Part shown: positions 10,451-21,000 of the stretch, in pieces | How the letters are laid out: each line of letters begins with the position of its first letter | How positions within the stretch are numbered: position 1 is the first letter of the stretch | Origin: Tetrapyrgos nigripes | Taxonomy: Eukaryota; Basidiomycota; Agaricomycetes; Agaricales; Campanellaceae | Direction: 5' to 3' | NCBI GenBank assembly: GCA_013368315.1 | Contig: JAACJM010000015.1 | Coordinates: 620,001 to 684,000, forward strand | DNA length: 64,000 bases | Notes under the pieces: generated by a model | Seen by the model: the letters and a program-made list of their open reading frames with translations, nothing else | Database searches by the model: none | What the model was told of the DNA's origin: nothing | Translations under genes and position numbers: made by a program

Positions 10451-12179
10451 TTACTTTCTTCTCGAGTTCGACTTCTGGAATTGCTGCCAGCCAACACGGC
10501 CAACGTGGGCTTTCGAAGGAGGACGAGAGGCTGCGGCAGCCGTAGTCGCAGTGTCTTGGGGTGCTGCTGGGCTGCTAGCAGCTTTCCATCCACCATTGGT
10601 TGGTGCAGGAGGAGGATTGACAGGCGGTGCATTCATCGTGTCTTGTGCTGATGAAGTATTACCAGAGTTGGCAAGACCATTGAAAGCGGGAGTACTGACA
10701 GTCTTCCATCCACCTTTAGAAGGCGGCGGCGGCTGTGACGACGAAGAGCCTGATGATGGCAACGGATTCGAGGGATCAGATTGAGTATCCAAGCTTGACC
10801 AGCCTCCTGCCCGGAATGCAGGAGCGCCCGCAGACGGCAGCTTAGCTACTAATTCAGGAGCTTCTGCTGATGACACCGTAGCCAGCCAGAGGACGACTGC
10901 GGTGGATTTGAAATCGACTGGGTTGATTGAGTATCCAAGGTCGACCAACCACCTGTTCGAAACGCAGGGCCAGTACTGGAAGAGGATGGTTTAGACCCTT
11001 CTGCTGACGATGATACGGTAGCCCAGCCCCCAGAGGACGACTTGGGAGCATCTAAAACCTGAGTCGATTGGGAACTAGATGCACCGACAGTCGCCCAACC
11101 TGATTTCTTGAAGCTAGATTGAGCAGAATCCCCTGATCCAGATACAGTAGCCCAGCCAGCAGAAGACTTGGTTCCAGTCGATGAGTCGTCAGTCGTCGCA
11201 AGAGCTGGGGCGGTGGTGGTGGATGAAGAAGCAACAGAAGCAGGGACCGTAGCGGTTTTGGCCACTTTGATTCCACTGGCGGCAGCAATCTTCCTCAATT
11301 CCCTCTCCTCTCGCTTTCGCTCCTTCTCCTTCCGTTTATTAATCTCCTCCTGCGGTTTCATACGAGCACTCGCTTGCATATCTTTGAAACGTGCTTTATG
11401 ATGATGGGCATAAGAGTTACAGTGTTCGTCATACTGAGCCACGTTCTTGAATTGCTTATCGCATAGGGAGCAGTAGAATGGTTTGAGAACATCGGAGAGT
11501 TCGCTTGCGACTGCTTCTCGACGAGCAACTGCGTCCTTTTGAAGAAAGGTTTGTATGAGCAGACGGGAGAGGAAGTTAGGGTCCTACCTCACGAGCCTGA
11601 CGTTGTTCATCGGACTCTTTCTGTTGTCGTTCAGAGTCGAGTTCTCTACGTTGTGAGACGGTGCTTTCAATCATCCGTACGTCTTGGTTGACTTTGCCAA
11701 GGCCTGTGGAATCAGACTTCATTTGAAACGGGATTGGGTCAACACGGCCTGGGTGAAGATGTTATTGTCTGCAGGAGGTTGCCAAGTGTGAGGTTTCCTC
11801 ACCATCACCAGATAAACCAAGTGGAGTTCCCTCAGTCCAGCCCAGCTTCGCCAGCATGGCAAAACCTTTATTGGTTGGTTTGATTTTGGTTTCAACGGTT
11901 ATGACCTCCCGAGCAGGACCTCGCACATATTCGTCGTATTTGGAAATGTCTTGTGCGTCGACGTCCATGCCCTCCGGAGGCGGGGATGGAGTACGCGAGA
12001 CGAGGGACACATTGTCGTCGTCGTCGTCATCCCTAGAATTACGCTGAAGGAAGGAAGAAGAGAAAAAGGGCAGCAAGAAATGAGGTGGCACAACGCATAT
12101 AGAATACCTTCAAGCTCTCTGGCTGTTCAGAACGTTCTAGAGGAATAGCGTTCCAACGAGCTATAGTGCTCGCTGACAT
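10451..12179 (-). CDS. G-patch and C2H2 zinc-finger protein with GW repeats; frameshift in the tail
   Basis: The first exon starts MSASTIARWNAIPLERSEQ. A G-patch follows (KGFAMLAKLGWTEGTPLGL, completed across an intron by SDSTGLGK), then a coiled basic region, then a U1-like zinc finger (FYCSLCDKQFKN...EHCNSYAHHH) and a Lys/Glu helix. The rest is a low-complexity tail of about eight GW units (GWATVSGSG, GWATVGASS, GWATVSSSA, GWSTLDTQS, GWATVSSAE, GWSSLDTQS, GWKTVSTPA, GWKAASSPA). G-patch/zinc-finger proteins usually act in pre-mRNA splicing. At 10881-10887 the fifth unit has GGCTGGCTAC where the others have GGCTGGGCTAC. This shifts the frame, so translation without correction would stop at 10849. 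The start is 142 bases from the divergent PUP3 start. Confidence 0.82.
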
Positions 12180-12321
12180 GGTGGCTTGACTGACGTTTGC
12201 AAACTAGAAACTGGTCCTAATCAGGACAGTGGCGGTGTATAGCCCTAACCCTACCCAGGGCTGGATGGACGCGTAAGGGACGCGTACGTACCCTCTACTT
12301 CCCCATATCTAGCTCTTCGAC

Positions 12322-13165
12322 ATGGTCAGTTTGCTTCTTTTTAGGTCTGAAATACTCTTATATGTGCTCTAGTCGATAATGGAATATAACGGTGGCTCCG
12401 TCATAGCCATGGTGGGGAAAGATTGTGTCGCTATTGCCTCTGATTTGCGACTTGGAAATCAAGCTTTGGGAGTCTCCTCAAACTTTCAAAAGGTGCGTAG
12501 TCTTTGCTTGTGGATGACATGGATTTCCTTATTCCAGGTCAATAGATATTTCCTGTAACCGATCGAATCTATCTTGGTCTCCCTGGGCTTGCTACAGACG
12601 TTACAACTCTGTAGGTATCCTGTTTCCTCTGCCGATAGGCCTGTACTCAAGCTATCCCTAGACGAGAACTGTTCAGATACAGAGTCAACATGTACACCGT
12701 CAAAGAAGAGCGAGATATCGAGCCAGAAACCTTTGCACACTTGGTCTCTTCCACCCTCTACGAACGTCGATTCGGTCCCTTCTTTATCGAGCCAGTCATC
12801 GCAGGCATGTCCAAAACCCCAGCAGGAGGTCTTAAGCCCTTCATTGCTGCAACAGATCTCATTGGCTGTCTGAACTTTGCAAAGGACTTCGTGGTTGCGG
12901 GAACAGCGAGTTCTAAACTCTTTGGTGTTGCTGAAGGGTTATGGGAGCCAGATCTTGAGCCAGAGGATTTGTTCGAGACAATATCGCAGACGATGCTCAA
13001 TGCTGTTGATAGAGATGCATATTCGGGTTGGGGTGTCATGGTGCATGTGATGTGAGTGTAGTTTCTGTGTGTTCTCGTCCACATTAGCATCGTCTTACTG
13101 ATCGTTACTTTTCTAGCACCAAAGACAAGGTCATCTCTCGTACCTTGAAAGGAAGAATGGATTAG
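12322..13165 (+). CDS. PUP3: 20S proteasome subunit beta type-3
   Basis: The first coding exon is just ATG, followed at once by an intron (gtcagt...ctctag). Then come [21 protein letters not shown] and [20 protein letters not shown]. The next exon begins at an AG inside gtcaatag ([22 protein letters not shown]). The third large exon starts with the split Leu codon before [11 protein letters not shown] and runs through [41 protein letters not shown] and MVHVI. A final short exon ends KGRMD. The order and length (about 205 residues) match beta-3/Pup3, an inactive beta-ring subunit without the catalytic Thr1. It is part of the 20S core particle in cytosol and nucleus. Confidence 0.93.
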
Positions 13166-13600
13166 AAACGCTTTTGTACCATAACTGCATATTTCATACT
13201 CGTTATCGGCCATCTGAAAGCTCTGAGCTTAAATCCGTAATCTGAAGCATACCGAACCCTGGCATGCATGGATCTAGTACACTATGTACAGCAATCCGCT
13301 GGCATAGGACGGGTACTAGACGTTTGCACTCCGACCATCTTCATTTTGGTCGTACAAGTTATGATTAACCTCCAAAGCACTGAGAGTACTCAAGCCTTTG
13401 TGCTCGCAGGTTCTATATTCTATGCGGCCTTTCACTAAACCTCGTTAAACACAGGCTGTCTCTCTATGGTGCATAAAGGTTTCATATTTCATACGTCGTA
13501 ACAGAGACGACGACCATGGTACAAACTATGTTACAAGTGACTTTAACAACGCGCGCCAGGGGCAGCCGCAATGGATAACATTGTCGTTGGCGTTGAACGT
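13166..13600. other. Intergenic between PUP3 and the metallothionein gene
   Basis: Convergent 3' flanks. I see no coding or structural RNA signal here. Confidence 0.6.
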
Positions 13601-13890
13601 TTAGCAGTTGCATTCGCCAGGCTTGCAGTCGCAGCTGTATATCCAGGACATCGAGACAAGACGATGAGAGGTAGAAAGAGGCAGAGATAAGAGGTGAGAA
13701 TGGAAATGAGACATTGACATCCCAACGAGTATGACAAACACTCACCTGGTACCACAGCTGCAAGTCGAGCTACCACAGTGCTCGTCTTTGATGATGGTAG
13801 TGGTCTGACAGATAGAGAGAGACAAGAGAGAGGAAGTCCTCGATGAGCATACCAAGACAGAGTAAGAGACGGACAACTCACAGAAATCAT
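13601..13890 (-). CDS. Metallothionein, 33 residues, 7 cysteines
   Basis: Three exons (13890-13882, 13804-13746, 13634-13601) total 102 bases and splice perfectly in frame with GT...AG introns of 77 and 111 bases. The product begins MISTTTIIKDEH and its Cys-rich part has the spacing C-X4-C-X-C-X3-C-X-C-X4-C-X-C (Cys 13, 18, 20, 24, 26, 31, 33), ending DCKPGECNC. This spacing is the one described for small copper- or metal-inducible metallothioneins of agaricomycetes. It should chelate Cu(I), and possibly Cd or Zn, through its thiols in the cytosol. The first exon has only nine bases, and the whole protein is too short for ordinary ORF screens. Metal induction is expected from the family but no metal-response element was proven here. 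Confidence 0.9.
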
Positions 13891-13966
13891 ATTCGAGTTT
13901 GCTTTCTTGTTGATGATGATGGTTGTCTTAAAGGATGTTACTGAGGAAAGGGAAATTCAAGGAGGC

Positions 13967-13973
13967 TTTTATA
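13967..13973 (-). promoter_or_regulatory. TATA box of the metallothionein gene
   Basis: TATAAAA on the minus strand, about 80 bases upstream of the metallothionein start at 13890. A strong TATA element suits an inducible gene. Confidence 0.6.
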
Positions 13974-15176
13974 CTAGGTATGTACCTATGTACACCGGCG
14001 ACCCCCGGACTTCGGAATGATGTCAAGATAAAATAAGGAACCCCAAGATCACATAGGTAGTGACACAAGAATACACCAGAGTTCGAAGGCCAAGCCATCT
14101 CCTTTAAGTCTGCCTCGTCGTTACCATCTGCCTAATGAACACTTGTCGGAATGAGGAATTTGAGGTCTTCATAGCAGATTCAGAAAGGGGTAGATGAAAT
14201 CTGAAAATGGGTCGCATCGTCATATTTTCTTCTTCTCGTGAACGCGCTACCAGCGTGTCCTCAGCCCATGAAACCCTAGAATATTCCTCCTAGCGCGTAC
14301 TGGTAACGGTCTAATCGGATACACCATTCTCATGGTGCACGATCAACGTAGGAATTCGCAGTCGTACAGCACGAGGTCGTACAGGCAACAAATTGACGTT
14401 CCCCGAGTCAGATTTTACTCGGGAACTCTTGCCTATTGTGTCCCTTTGTCGTGAGAAGATAGCGCGGAACGCTGGTGGGATCGTGCTGGGGCGGTGGGGA
14501 CGCAAGGGACTTATGTACGTGGTTCATGAATAGAAGAGAATGCATTGTTTGATGGATGTGGGTCGTGTTATCGGGTAGGGTGGGTTTGGGATGGGTGCTA
14601 AGGGGTCGACGGTGTGCCTGGATGTGCTGGCAAGGGACCGAGAGGAACGTTGAGGGGGTTGAGGCTGTTTGAAGGACAACGGTCCATGGGACGATATCAA
14701 GAGAGGTTCTAGCGTAGACCAAGGTTTTTTGCGAAAGGTATCAGTACCAGAATACCCCTAGAGACTAGTTAGAGTCTGTCAGAAGAACATACAGGGTGTA
14801 GAGGTTGGGAACGCACCAAGGGATATAGAGTTCGTCATATGAGAGATGAGGATGACTTATTGAATAAAAGGTCAACTGGATTGGAGTCTAAATCCAGATT
14901 CCAGAAACATCAACGCCAAGCTTGAAGGAAAACAGAGAAATAAGAACATGGTGGAAGTTTGAGGGAATGGGGGATGAGGAGATAAGCATACAGAAACAGA
15001 AGACGGGTAGGCAAGGGACCTTTTATAACCACCGGATATTTGCCGGATGTTGAGAACAAATTGCGCTGCGCCTTTTCGCGATTGGCTGGGCAAATTTAAG
15101 GACCCCGGATACCCTATCTACATTCAGTTCGCGCCATACTGAGTCCTAAGGCGCAAACTGAGGGCTACTGAAGCTA
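13974..15176. other. Long stretch without a supported gene
   Basis: A TATAAAAGG-like element lies on the minus strand near 15022-15030, and short minus-strand frames exist downstream of it (for example ending near 14408 and 14311). I could not join them into a convincing protein, and none shows family resemblance. It may hold a non-coding transcript or a short lineage-specific gene. Confidence 0.45.
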
Positions 15177-16379
15177 CTATTTTTTCCCTTCCAATCCAGG
15201 TAGACTAAACATCTGCAGAAAGCGGTCAAAGATACGAAACATGAAATATTAAAGAAGACCTTTACTTCAAAAATCGTCTCGGAAGGTACACCCCACCCTC
15301 TTAACCCTTCAATACGATTATCCATTCGCGTCCCAAGCATAACGCCTACGACAGCACCACTCTCTTCGTCAATTATTGGACCTCCACTGGACCCTGCTGT
15401 GGGCAGGGGTCTGAACAACATATGGTTCAGCGCATCATATGTACCAGGCTAGCAAAACAAAATTTCAGCGATACAGAAGGACTTGTACCCGTTTACGTCT
15501 TCTTACAAGTGTTTCTCTGCCAGCGAAATCTCTGTAACCCAACACAGTCCCACTCACCCACTTACTCCATGTCCCTCCAATCCAAGAACTCCACCCAGGT
15601 TCTTTCGGCTTCACATGAGATACAAAGTGCGCTCGAATGGGAGTTTGAGGGTGAACTGGATAAGGTGACACTGGTACAGTCGGCACAGAGGGAGTTGTGC
15701 AAGACAGGAGTATCAGATCTGACCGAGGAAGTGCTGAGGAGATGGCGGTGACCGGATGGGTTTTTATCGACTGTTCATCTCCTGTTATCACGAAAGTACC
15801 CGACTGGCATGATTGCAATTCAACTGGGAGCAAGTCTTCCATCTTTGAGGTAGTATTGAACATCAATGGTGAATGCCGTATCTATTTGAGAGCAGTGAAT
15901 TCGTAAAATTTTGGAAATCATAAAAAATAACTCACCTCCTCGAAAGTATGCGCACAAGTAAGAACATAAGCTTCTCCTTCACGCTGAGAAGAGACTTTCA
16001 AAGCAAAACCCGAACATAAAGTCAATTTGTGGTTGTTTCCATCCCGAACGCAGTGTGCTACCAGAACCAATGGGTTCCGACTCGACTCGGATGTACGGGA
16101 GCTGAGACTTCGGCTAGGAGAAGGACGCGACTCATATGCAAGAGAGGCGTCGAGAACGGTTCCAACATTATCCAGATAGTCCCGAATAAGACCTGAAAGT
16201 GGATATCTGCCAGACTGTACAGCAGAAAGAATGGACCGGTCTAGTTGAGAGGGAACAGAGCCTTCGAGGAGTTCGGCTGCTGGTTTCGAGGTCGGGTATC
16301 GGTTTATAGCAGAAGATGATACAGTGGCAAATTTCCTGCAGACTAGGCGTAAACTTGTCCATGACACAGGTCTAAGCAT
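15177..16379 (-). CDS. Trypsin-like serine protease, probably mitochondrial
   Basis: Four exons read in frame. The start MLRPVSWTSLRLVCRKFATVSSS is basic and hydroxylated, like a mitochondrial presequence. The catalytic His is in VLTCAHTFEE at the end of exon 1. An Asp candidate lies in LPRSDLILLSC in exon 2. Exon 3 begins PGTYDALNHMLFRPLP and carries the Ser in TAGSSGGPIIDEESGAVVGV. A short last exon ends MFSLPGLEGKK. Introns begin after EE (gtgagt), ETL (gtaaga) and IFE (gtaaag). The GSSGGP loop and the CAH motif fit the trypsin/HtrA-like peptidase fold, and no PDZ domain is visible. The substrate is unknown. Its 5' end has been copied to 17853-17971. Confidence 0.82.
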
Positions 16380-16474
16380 CGTTAGTTTCCAGTAAAGCAT
16401 CTGAGCGAGTGACTGACATCATAAAGCAAACACATGATCAGAGACGCGTACGCGACTCGACCACAGTACATAAA

Positions 16475-16990
16475 CTAACTTGAAACCATACTACGCTTCA
16501 TCCACCACGAAACGAAACTTCCCAACGCATACTCGTCTTGCACGTCACCGGAACCGTGAAGAGGCGATTCCCCTGGTGAACGTACTAGTAGTCTTCGAGT
16601 TGCTTAATGTCGCGATCATCATCATCAACACCCTAAGTTGGCTGCAAACTGACTAGAAATGAACTCGTAAAGATCGCTCTTCTCCTTCTCCTTCTCCTTC
16701 GACTGCTTGGGGTTTAGAGTCTTCGACTCTCGTAAAGATCATTCTTCTCCTTCTTCTTATTCTCCAAAAGTCTTCGACTTGCGCAACGCACCGCCCTTGG
16801 AGGAACTCGAACTCGACTTCGACGAGGTCACAGCACTAGCGGGTTCGAATTTCTTCAAAGGTGATCCATCCAGCCCGGCTTCGAGGTACGCATCGACTTC
16901 ATCGACCTCTCCAGCTTGGTCAAACTCCTCTGCCATCATCGGCTTTGACGTTTTCCTCTTCTTCGCACTCCTCCATTTCACCAATAGCCG
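16475..16990 (-). pseudogene. Truncated, internally deleted copy of the MPH1 3' end
   Basis: The stretch 16485-16580 resembles the very end of the MPH1 gene at 18009-18110. It is then joined directly to a copy of the more upstream coding stretch 19530-19880. The readable minus-strand peptide contains [20 protein letters not shown] next to [20 protein letters not shown] in the intact gene. About 1.4 kb of the parent is missing between the two parts, and there is a small local duplication around TCTTCGACT. Helicase motifs are absent. It is a dead fragment. Confidence 0.85.
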
Positions 16991-17852
16991 ATTATCCGGG
17001 CGTTAGGCGCTATTCTGGATTTTCTGGGCCTTCAGTGATGTTGTGATCGTTGACATCATCTTATCGATGGTCAGAACATCTGTGGTCAGCTGGTACAAGA
17101 TAAGAAAATATGTCGGGACTCGATGCGGGCCACTGTATACACCGGCAGGTAGTCCTCATCCCATTGGTCAAAAAGCAATCGAATTATTAACTCTGAAAAG
17201 GTAGATGTGGGCCATGGATTGGGCACTGGTTTGTCGCTCGACGATAGCTTGACGGATAATTTGCGGAGGTACTTAGTCCCGTTCAATGAGCTCACAAGTT
17301 GAATAAGACTCGCAAGTCCCATGAATAGAACCCGTAAGTCCCGTGAATAGGACTCGTAAAGGGCGGCGTTATTGGTATGTGGCGTCCCCTACGCTCTCCT
17401 CCCTTCTCAAGCCCTACTAAACCAAGATTAGACGCAATGTGTAAGTTCTACGCCCGTTTCTGCTTTTGAAGGACCCCTCGTGAACAACGGGGAGGAGCTG
17501 TCCTTTAGTTTTTTTCTCAGTCATTCATGAGGCTCACGCTCTCAGCCCGAGGAACCACTGGAATTCCGAGTTATGTTTCAGGGAGTAATTCGACCCCAAT
17601 ACTTATGGTATAGTTCTGGAGCTCACCGCCTTCCTATACTGCGCGGTTTTTCACGCGAATGACAAATCGGGTGCAAACGGTGCAAAGAGGTCAAATTACT
17701 GAATCAACTTGAAAATCGTTCAGATGCACGGTGTGGTTCCTGATCGCCGCTTTTCAGCTGAGTACCTCGTTCGATTTGGTTTTGGAGTTTATCGCCTTCC
17801 TATACTGCGTGGGTTTTCACGCGATGACAGACCGGGTGAAAATTGTACAAAG
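16991..17852. other. Spacer inside the duplicated region
   Basis: No gene is supported. A minus-strand open frame at 17086-17322 (MGLASLIQLVSSLNGTKYLR...) might be a remnant of an unidentified coding sequence. The direct repeat at 17611-17855 lies in this spacer. Confidence 0.5.
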
Positions 17853-17855
17853 AGG
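17611..17855 (+). repeat. Two imperfect direct repeats of about 80 bases
   Basis: The unit at 17616-17692 (CGCCTTCCTATACTGCG, TTTTCACGCGAATGACA, GTGCAAAGAGGTC) recurs at 17789-17855 with point changes (CGCCTTCCTATACTGCG, TTTTCACGCGATGACA, GTACAAAGAGGCC). The second unit abuts the copied protease 5' end. Confidence 0.8.
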
Positions 17856-17971
17856 CCAGCAGACTAGGCGTAAACTTGTCCATGGCACAGGTCAAAGCAT
17901 CGTGAGCTTCCAGTAAAGAGACTGTTAGCATCTGAGTGAGAGACTGACATCATACTCTAAAGCAAACACAT
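17853..17971 (-). pseudogene. Copy of the protease gene 5' end and leader
   Basis: Minus-strand sequence repeats the start region of the protease gene (compare 16330-16440), including GACAAGTTTACGCCTAGTCTGC and the upstream TACTGGAAGC and TGTTTGCTTTAG elements. The start codon environment ATGCTTAGACCTGTG has become ATGCTTTGACCTGTG, which puts a TGA stop after two codons. It lies directly downstream of the intact MPH1 gene. Confidence 0.85.
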
Positions 17972-18008
17972 GAGTATATATAAACCAACAGTATCATACA
18001 CAATTATA

Positions 18009-21000
18009 CTACGCTTCATACGAGATATCTGCATCATCATCTACCACGAAACTGCCAAACGCATACTCGTCTGGCAAGTCATCGGAATCCTGAGGAGGCG
18101 AGCTAGAAACATCTTCCCTCCGACGATTACTCAACCGACTGTCTATACGATAAGCACCTCTTGGATTCCTGATAGGCCCGTTGGCAAACACTGGTGCTCC
18201 GGGAGCCTGAGTGAAAAGAGATCGACGGTAGGCCTGGGTCTGGTCATAAGAAGGAGAAACCTGAGTTTCAGGTAATTCCTCCACGAATCGCCTATCCGAT
18301 TCGGTCTCCACATCATCCTCAGCATCTGATGAACCTTCGCTGACCTCGTCACCAGAATGTACAGCTTCCACGTCGTACAAAGGATTGTTTTTGGCAGGAA
18401 GTTTCGTCTTCTTCGCTCTGTGTGCAGTAGGTGAACCCCTTTCTCCTCGTTTATGAAGTCGACGAGGTCGAGAAATCGCTGGAGAATCGACATCATCGGA
18501 TGCAGTGGTAGGTACACGAGCTCGTTTCTTGCCTGGAGCCCGCACCATAAAGGAAGGTTCTGGAGCCTCATCTTCCACTGGCATGAGGTCAGAAGCAGAC
18601 ATGAAACGCGCAGGAAGTAGAGGAGGAGGCATATCCCTTTGACTTCGGCTGGGACCTTCCACAAATTCGACTGATCGATCTGCGTCTGCCAGGTCCCGAC
18701 GATTTTTCCTGGCCTTTGTGGTTAGAAATAAAGGCGAAGAGAAATCAACGTCTTTCAGGTGATCATCAGTGTTGGCGTGTGCATGTCTAGGAGGAGAATC
18801 CATTCCGTCGACATCCTTTCTCATGAGGGACGAGGCAGTCGTGAAAGATGCGAGACGCGCAGGAAGGGGTGGCGGTAGCATCGTCCTCTGAGAGTTCTTC
18901 ACCGGCATTCCACTGGGACCCTCCAGAAATTCTACTGACAAGTCTGCGTCTGTCGGAGAACCAGGGTCAGACAGTTTCTTTCCGGCCTTTTTTGTCTTGA
19001 ACAAAGGAGAAGAAAGATTGACATCGTCCAGGTAGTCGTCGTCCCTCGGGGCCTTGGGTCTGACGGGAGAATCCACGATCTCGACAGAGCTATCGCGTGA
19101 AACCTTCTTGTTCCTCGAAACCAACGGAGAAGAGTCCACGATCTCCAAGCTATTATCGTTGTCGTTGTCGTCGTCGTCCTCCAGCAACCAGGCAATATTG
19201 CTGGTATTCGCTGGATCAGATCGCTTTTTCGGAAATTCGTCTGCTTGGTTGTCAGCAAATTATCGAGTTCAATACCTAGGAAAGGCTAACCTCGTTTCGG
19301 AGGAACGTCATCCTCAGAATCAGATATATCGATAGCGTCGCCGACCACTGCTCTGATTGAACCAGAAGAACGTGGTAAGCTGCCCGAAGCGTTTCTTGAA
19401 GGCGACGGTGAAGCGATAGGAGACACATGCGAGGACATCTGATTTGGGGAAAGCAAAAACCCTCTATTTGTAACATCGAGAGCATCTTCATCGTCGTCAT
19501 CCACCTCAACCCTCATTGCCTTCCTCGGTGAACGTAGTAGGCCTCGCTCAATGTCGCGATCATCATCATCATCAACACCCTTGGCTGCAAACTGACTAGA
19601 AGTGAACTCGTATAGATCACTCTTCTCCTTCTCCTTCTTGTTCGACTGCTTGGGGTTTAGAGTCTTCGACTTGCGCAACGCATTGCCCTTGGAGGAACTC
19701 GACTTCGACTTCGACTTGGTCGCAGCACTAGCGGATTTTGACTTCTTCAAAGGTGGTCCATCCAGCCCAGCTTCAAGATACGCATCGACTTCATCGTCCT
19801 CTCCAGCTTGGTCAAACTCCTCTGCCGTTATGGGCTTTGACGGTTTCCTCTTCTTCGCTCCTCCTTTCACCAACAACTGAGAAACAGTGACGAACCCAGT
19901 ACTCGCACCCATGGGAATATTACGCCCGATATCGTCGTTCCTCTTGCGCTTGGGTGCTCTCTTGCTACCACCATCCTCTTTCGTAGTTCGCTTCTTCCCC
20001 TCTTCTTGGACATACTCCTGAATCTCCATCACCTTCTCCAAACATTGGGGTTGGATGTTGTCAGGAAGCAATCGCTCAACGTCAGCATAAAGTTCCAGGT
20101 GGTCTCCTCGCACGATAGTCTTCTGGACTTCCTTATGACTAGCTTTGGCTTTGTCCATGTTCTGCTCCTCGCGTCCTTCAGCGAGTAACAAGTGAACAGT
20201 ACCATCACGTTTACGACCAGTCCGACCAAGCCGTTGGAGCTATATTATTTTTTTGAGAAAGGTTTGCCGTAAGGCAGACTGAAAAACGCACCATACGAAT
20301 GGGTGTTTTCTGAACGTCATAACAGACAATCAAGTCAACCTCCCCGATATCAAGACCTTCTTCACCTATGGACGTCGCGACAAGCACATTGAAGTCGCCT
20401 TCCTTGAACCTTCTTATGATCTACACTCAAAAAATCAGTCACAGAAGTAACGGATTAAATAAACACCTACATCAAGCTGCTCTTTCTGAGCCAATCCCTT
20501 CTTGCCCTGCTTATCCGTTCCTTGACCAACAAAGCGACTAGCCTTAATGAGAGGTTTATGCGTCTCAAGCTCCTCAATAATCTCATCCACAACCTGTCTG
20601 TTGGTCACAAACACCATTGCTTTGCTCACTGGCTCAGTCCTTGACTCTTGGGCACCATCATCCACATCCCCATCACCAGTACCCGAATCACTCATCCTCG
20701 CCCCAAAGTAGGTGATCAAAATATCCTTCATCTTCTCCATCTTGGGATGTGTAGTAAACCCACGACGTTTCTGCTCTTCGAGTTCCACTACGAGGTTTTG
20801 GAAAAGAGGATCTGAGCGGAGAGGTTTTTTCTCTTTGGATTTTTTGGAGTTTTCGCTGTCAGGTTCGCGGGCGAGGTCTTGAACCGCGGAGTAGCACATT
20901 TGGATGGTGCCTTCGATCTGGTGGGAGAGCGGAAGAGAGGAGTAAGTTCGGCGTGAATGGAGAACTGTAACATGATTAGGAATGCTTACCAAGTAACCCA

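Noticed and set aside
14311..14722. Minus-strand frames downstream of a TATAAAAGG-like element
   Set aside because: Frames could not be joined by proper introns into a sensible protein.
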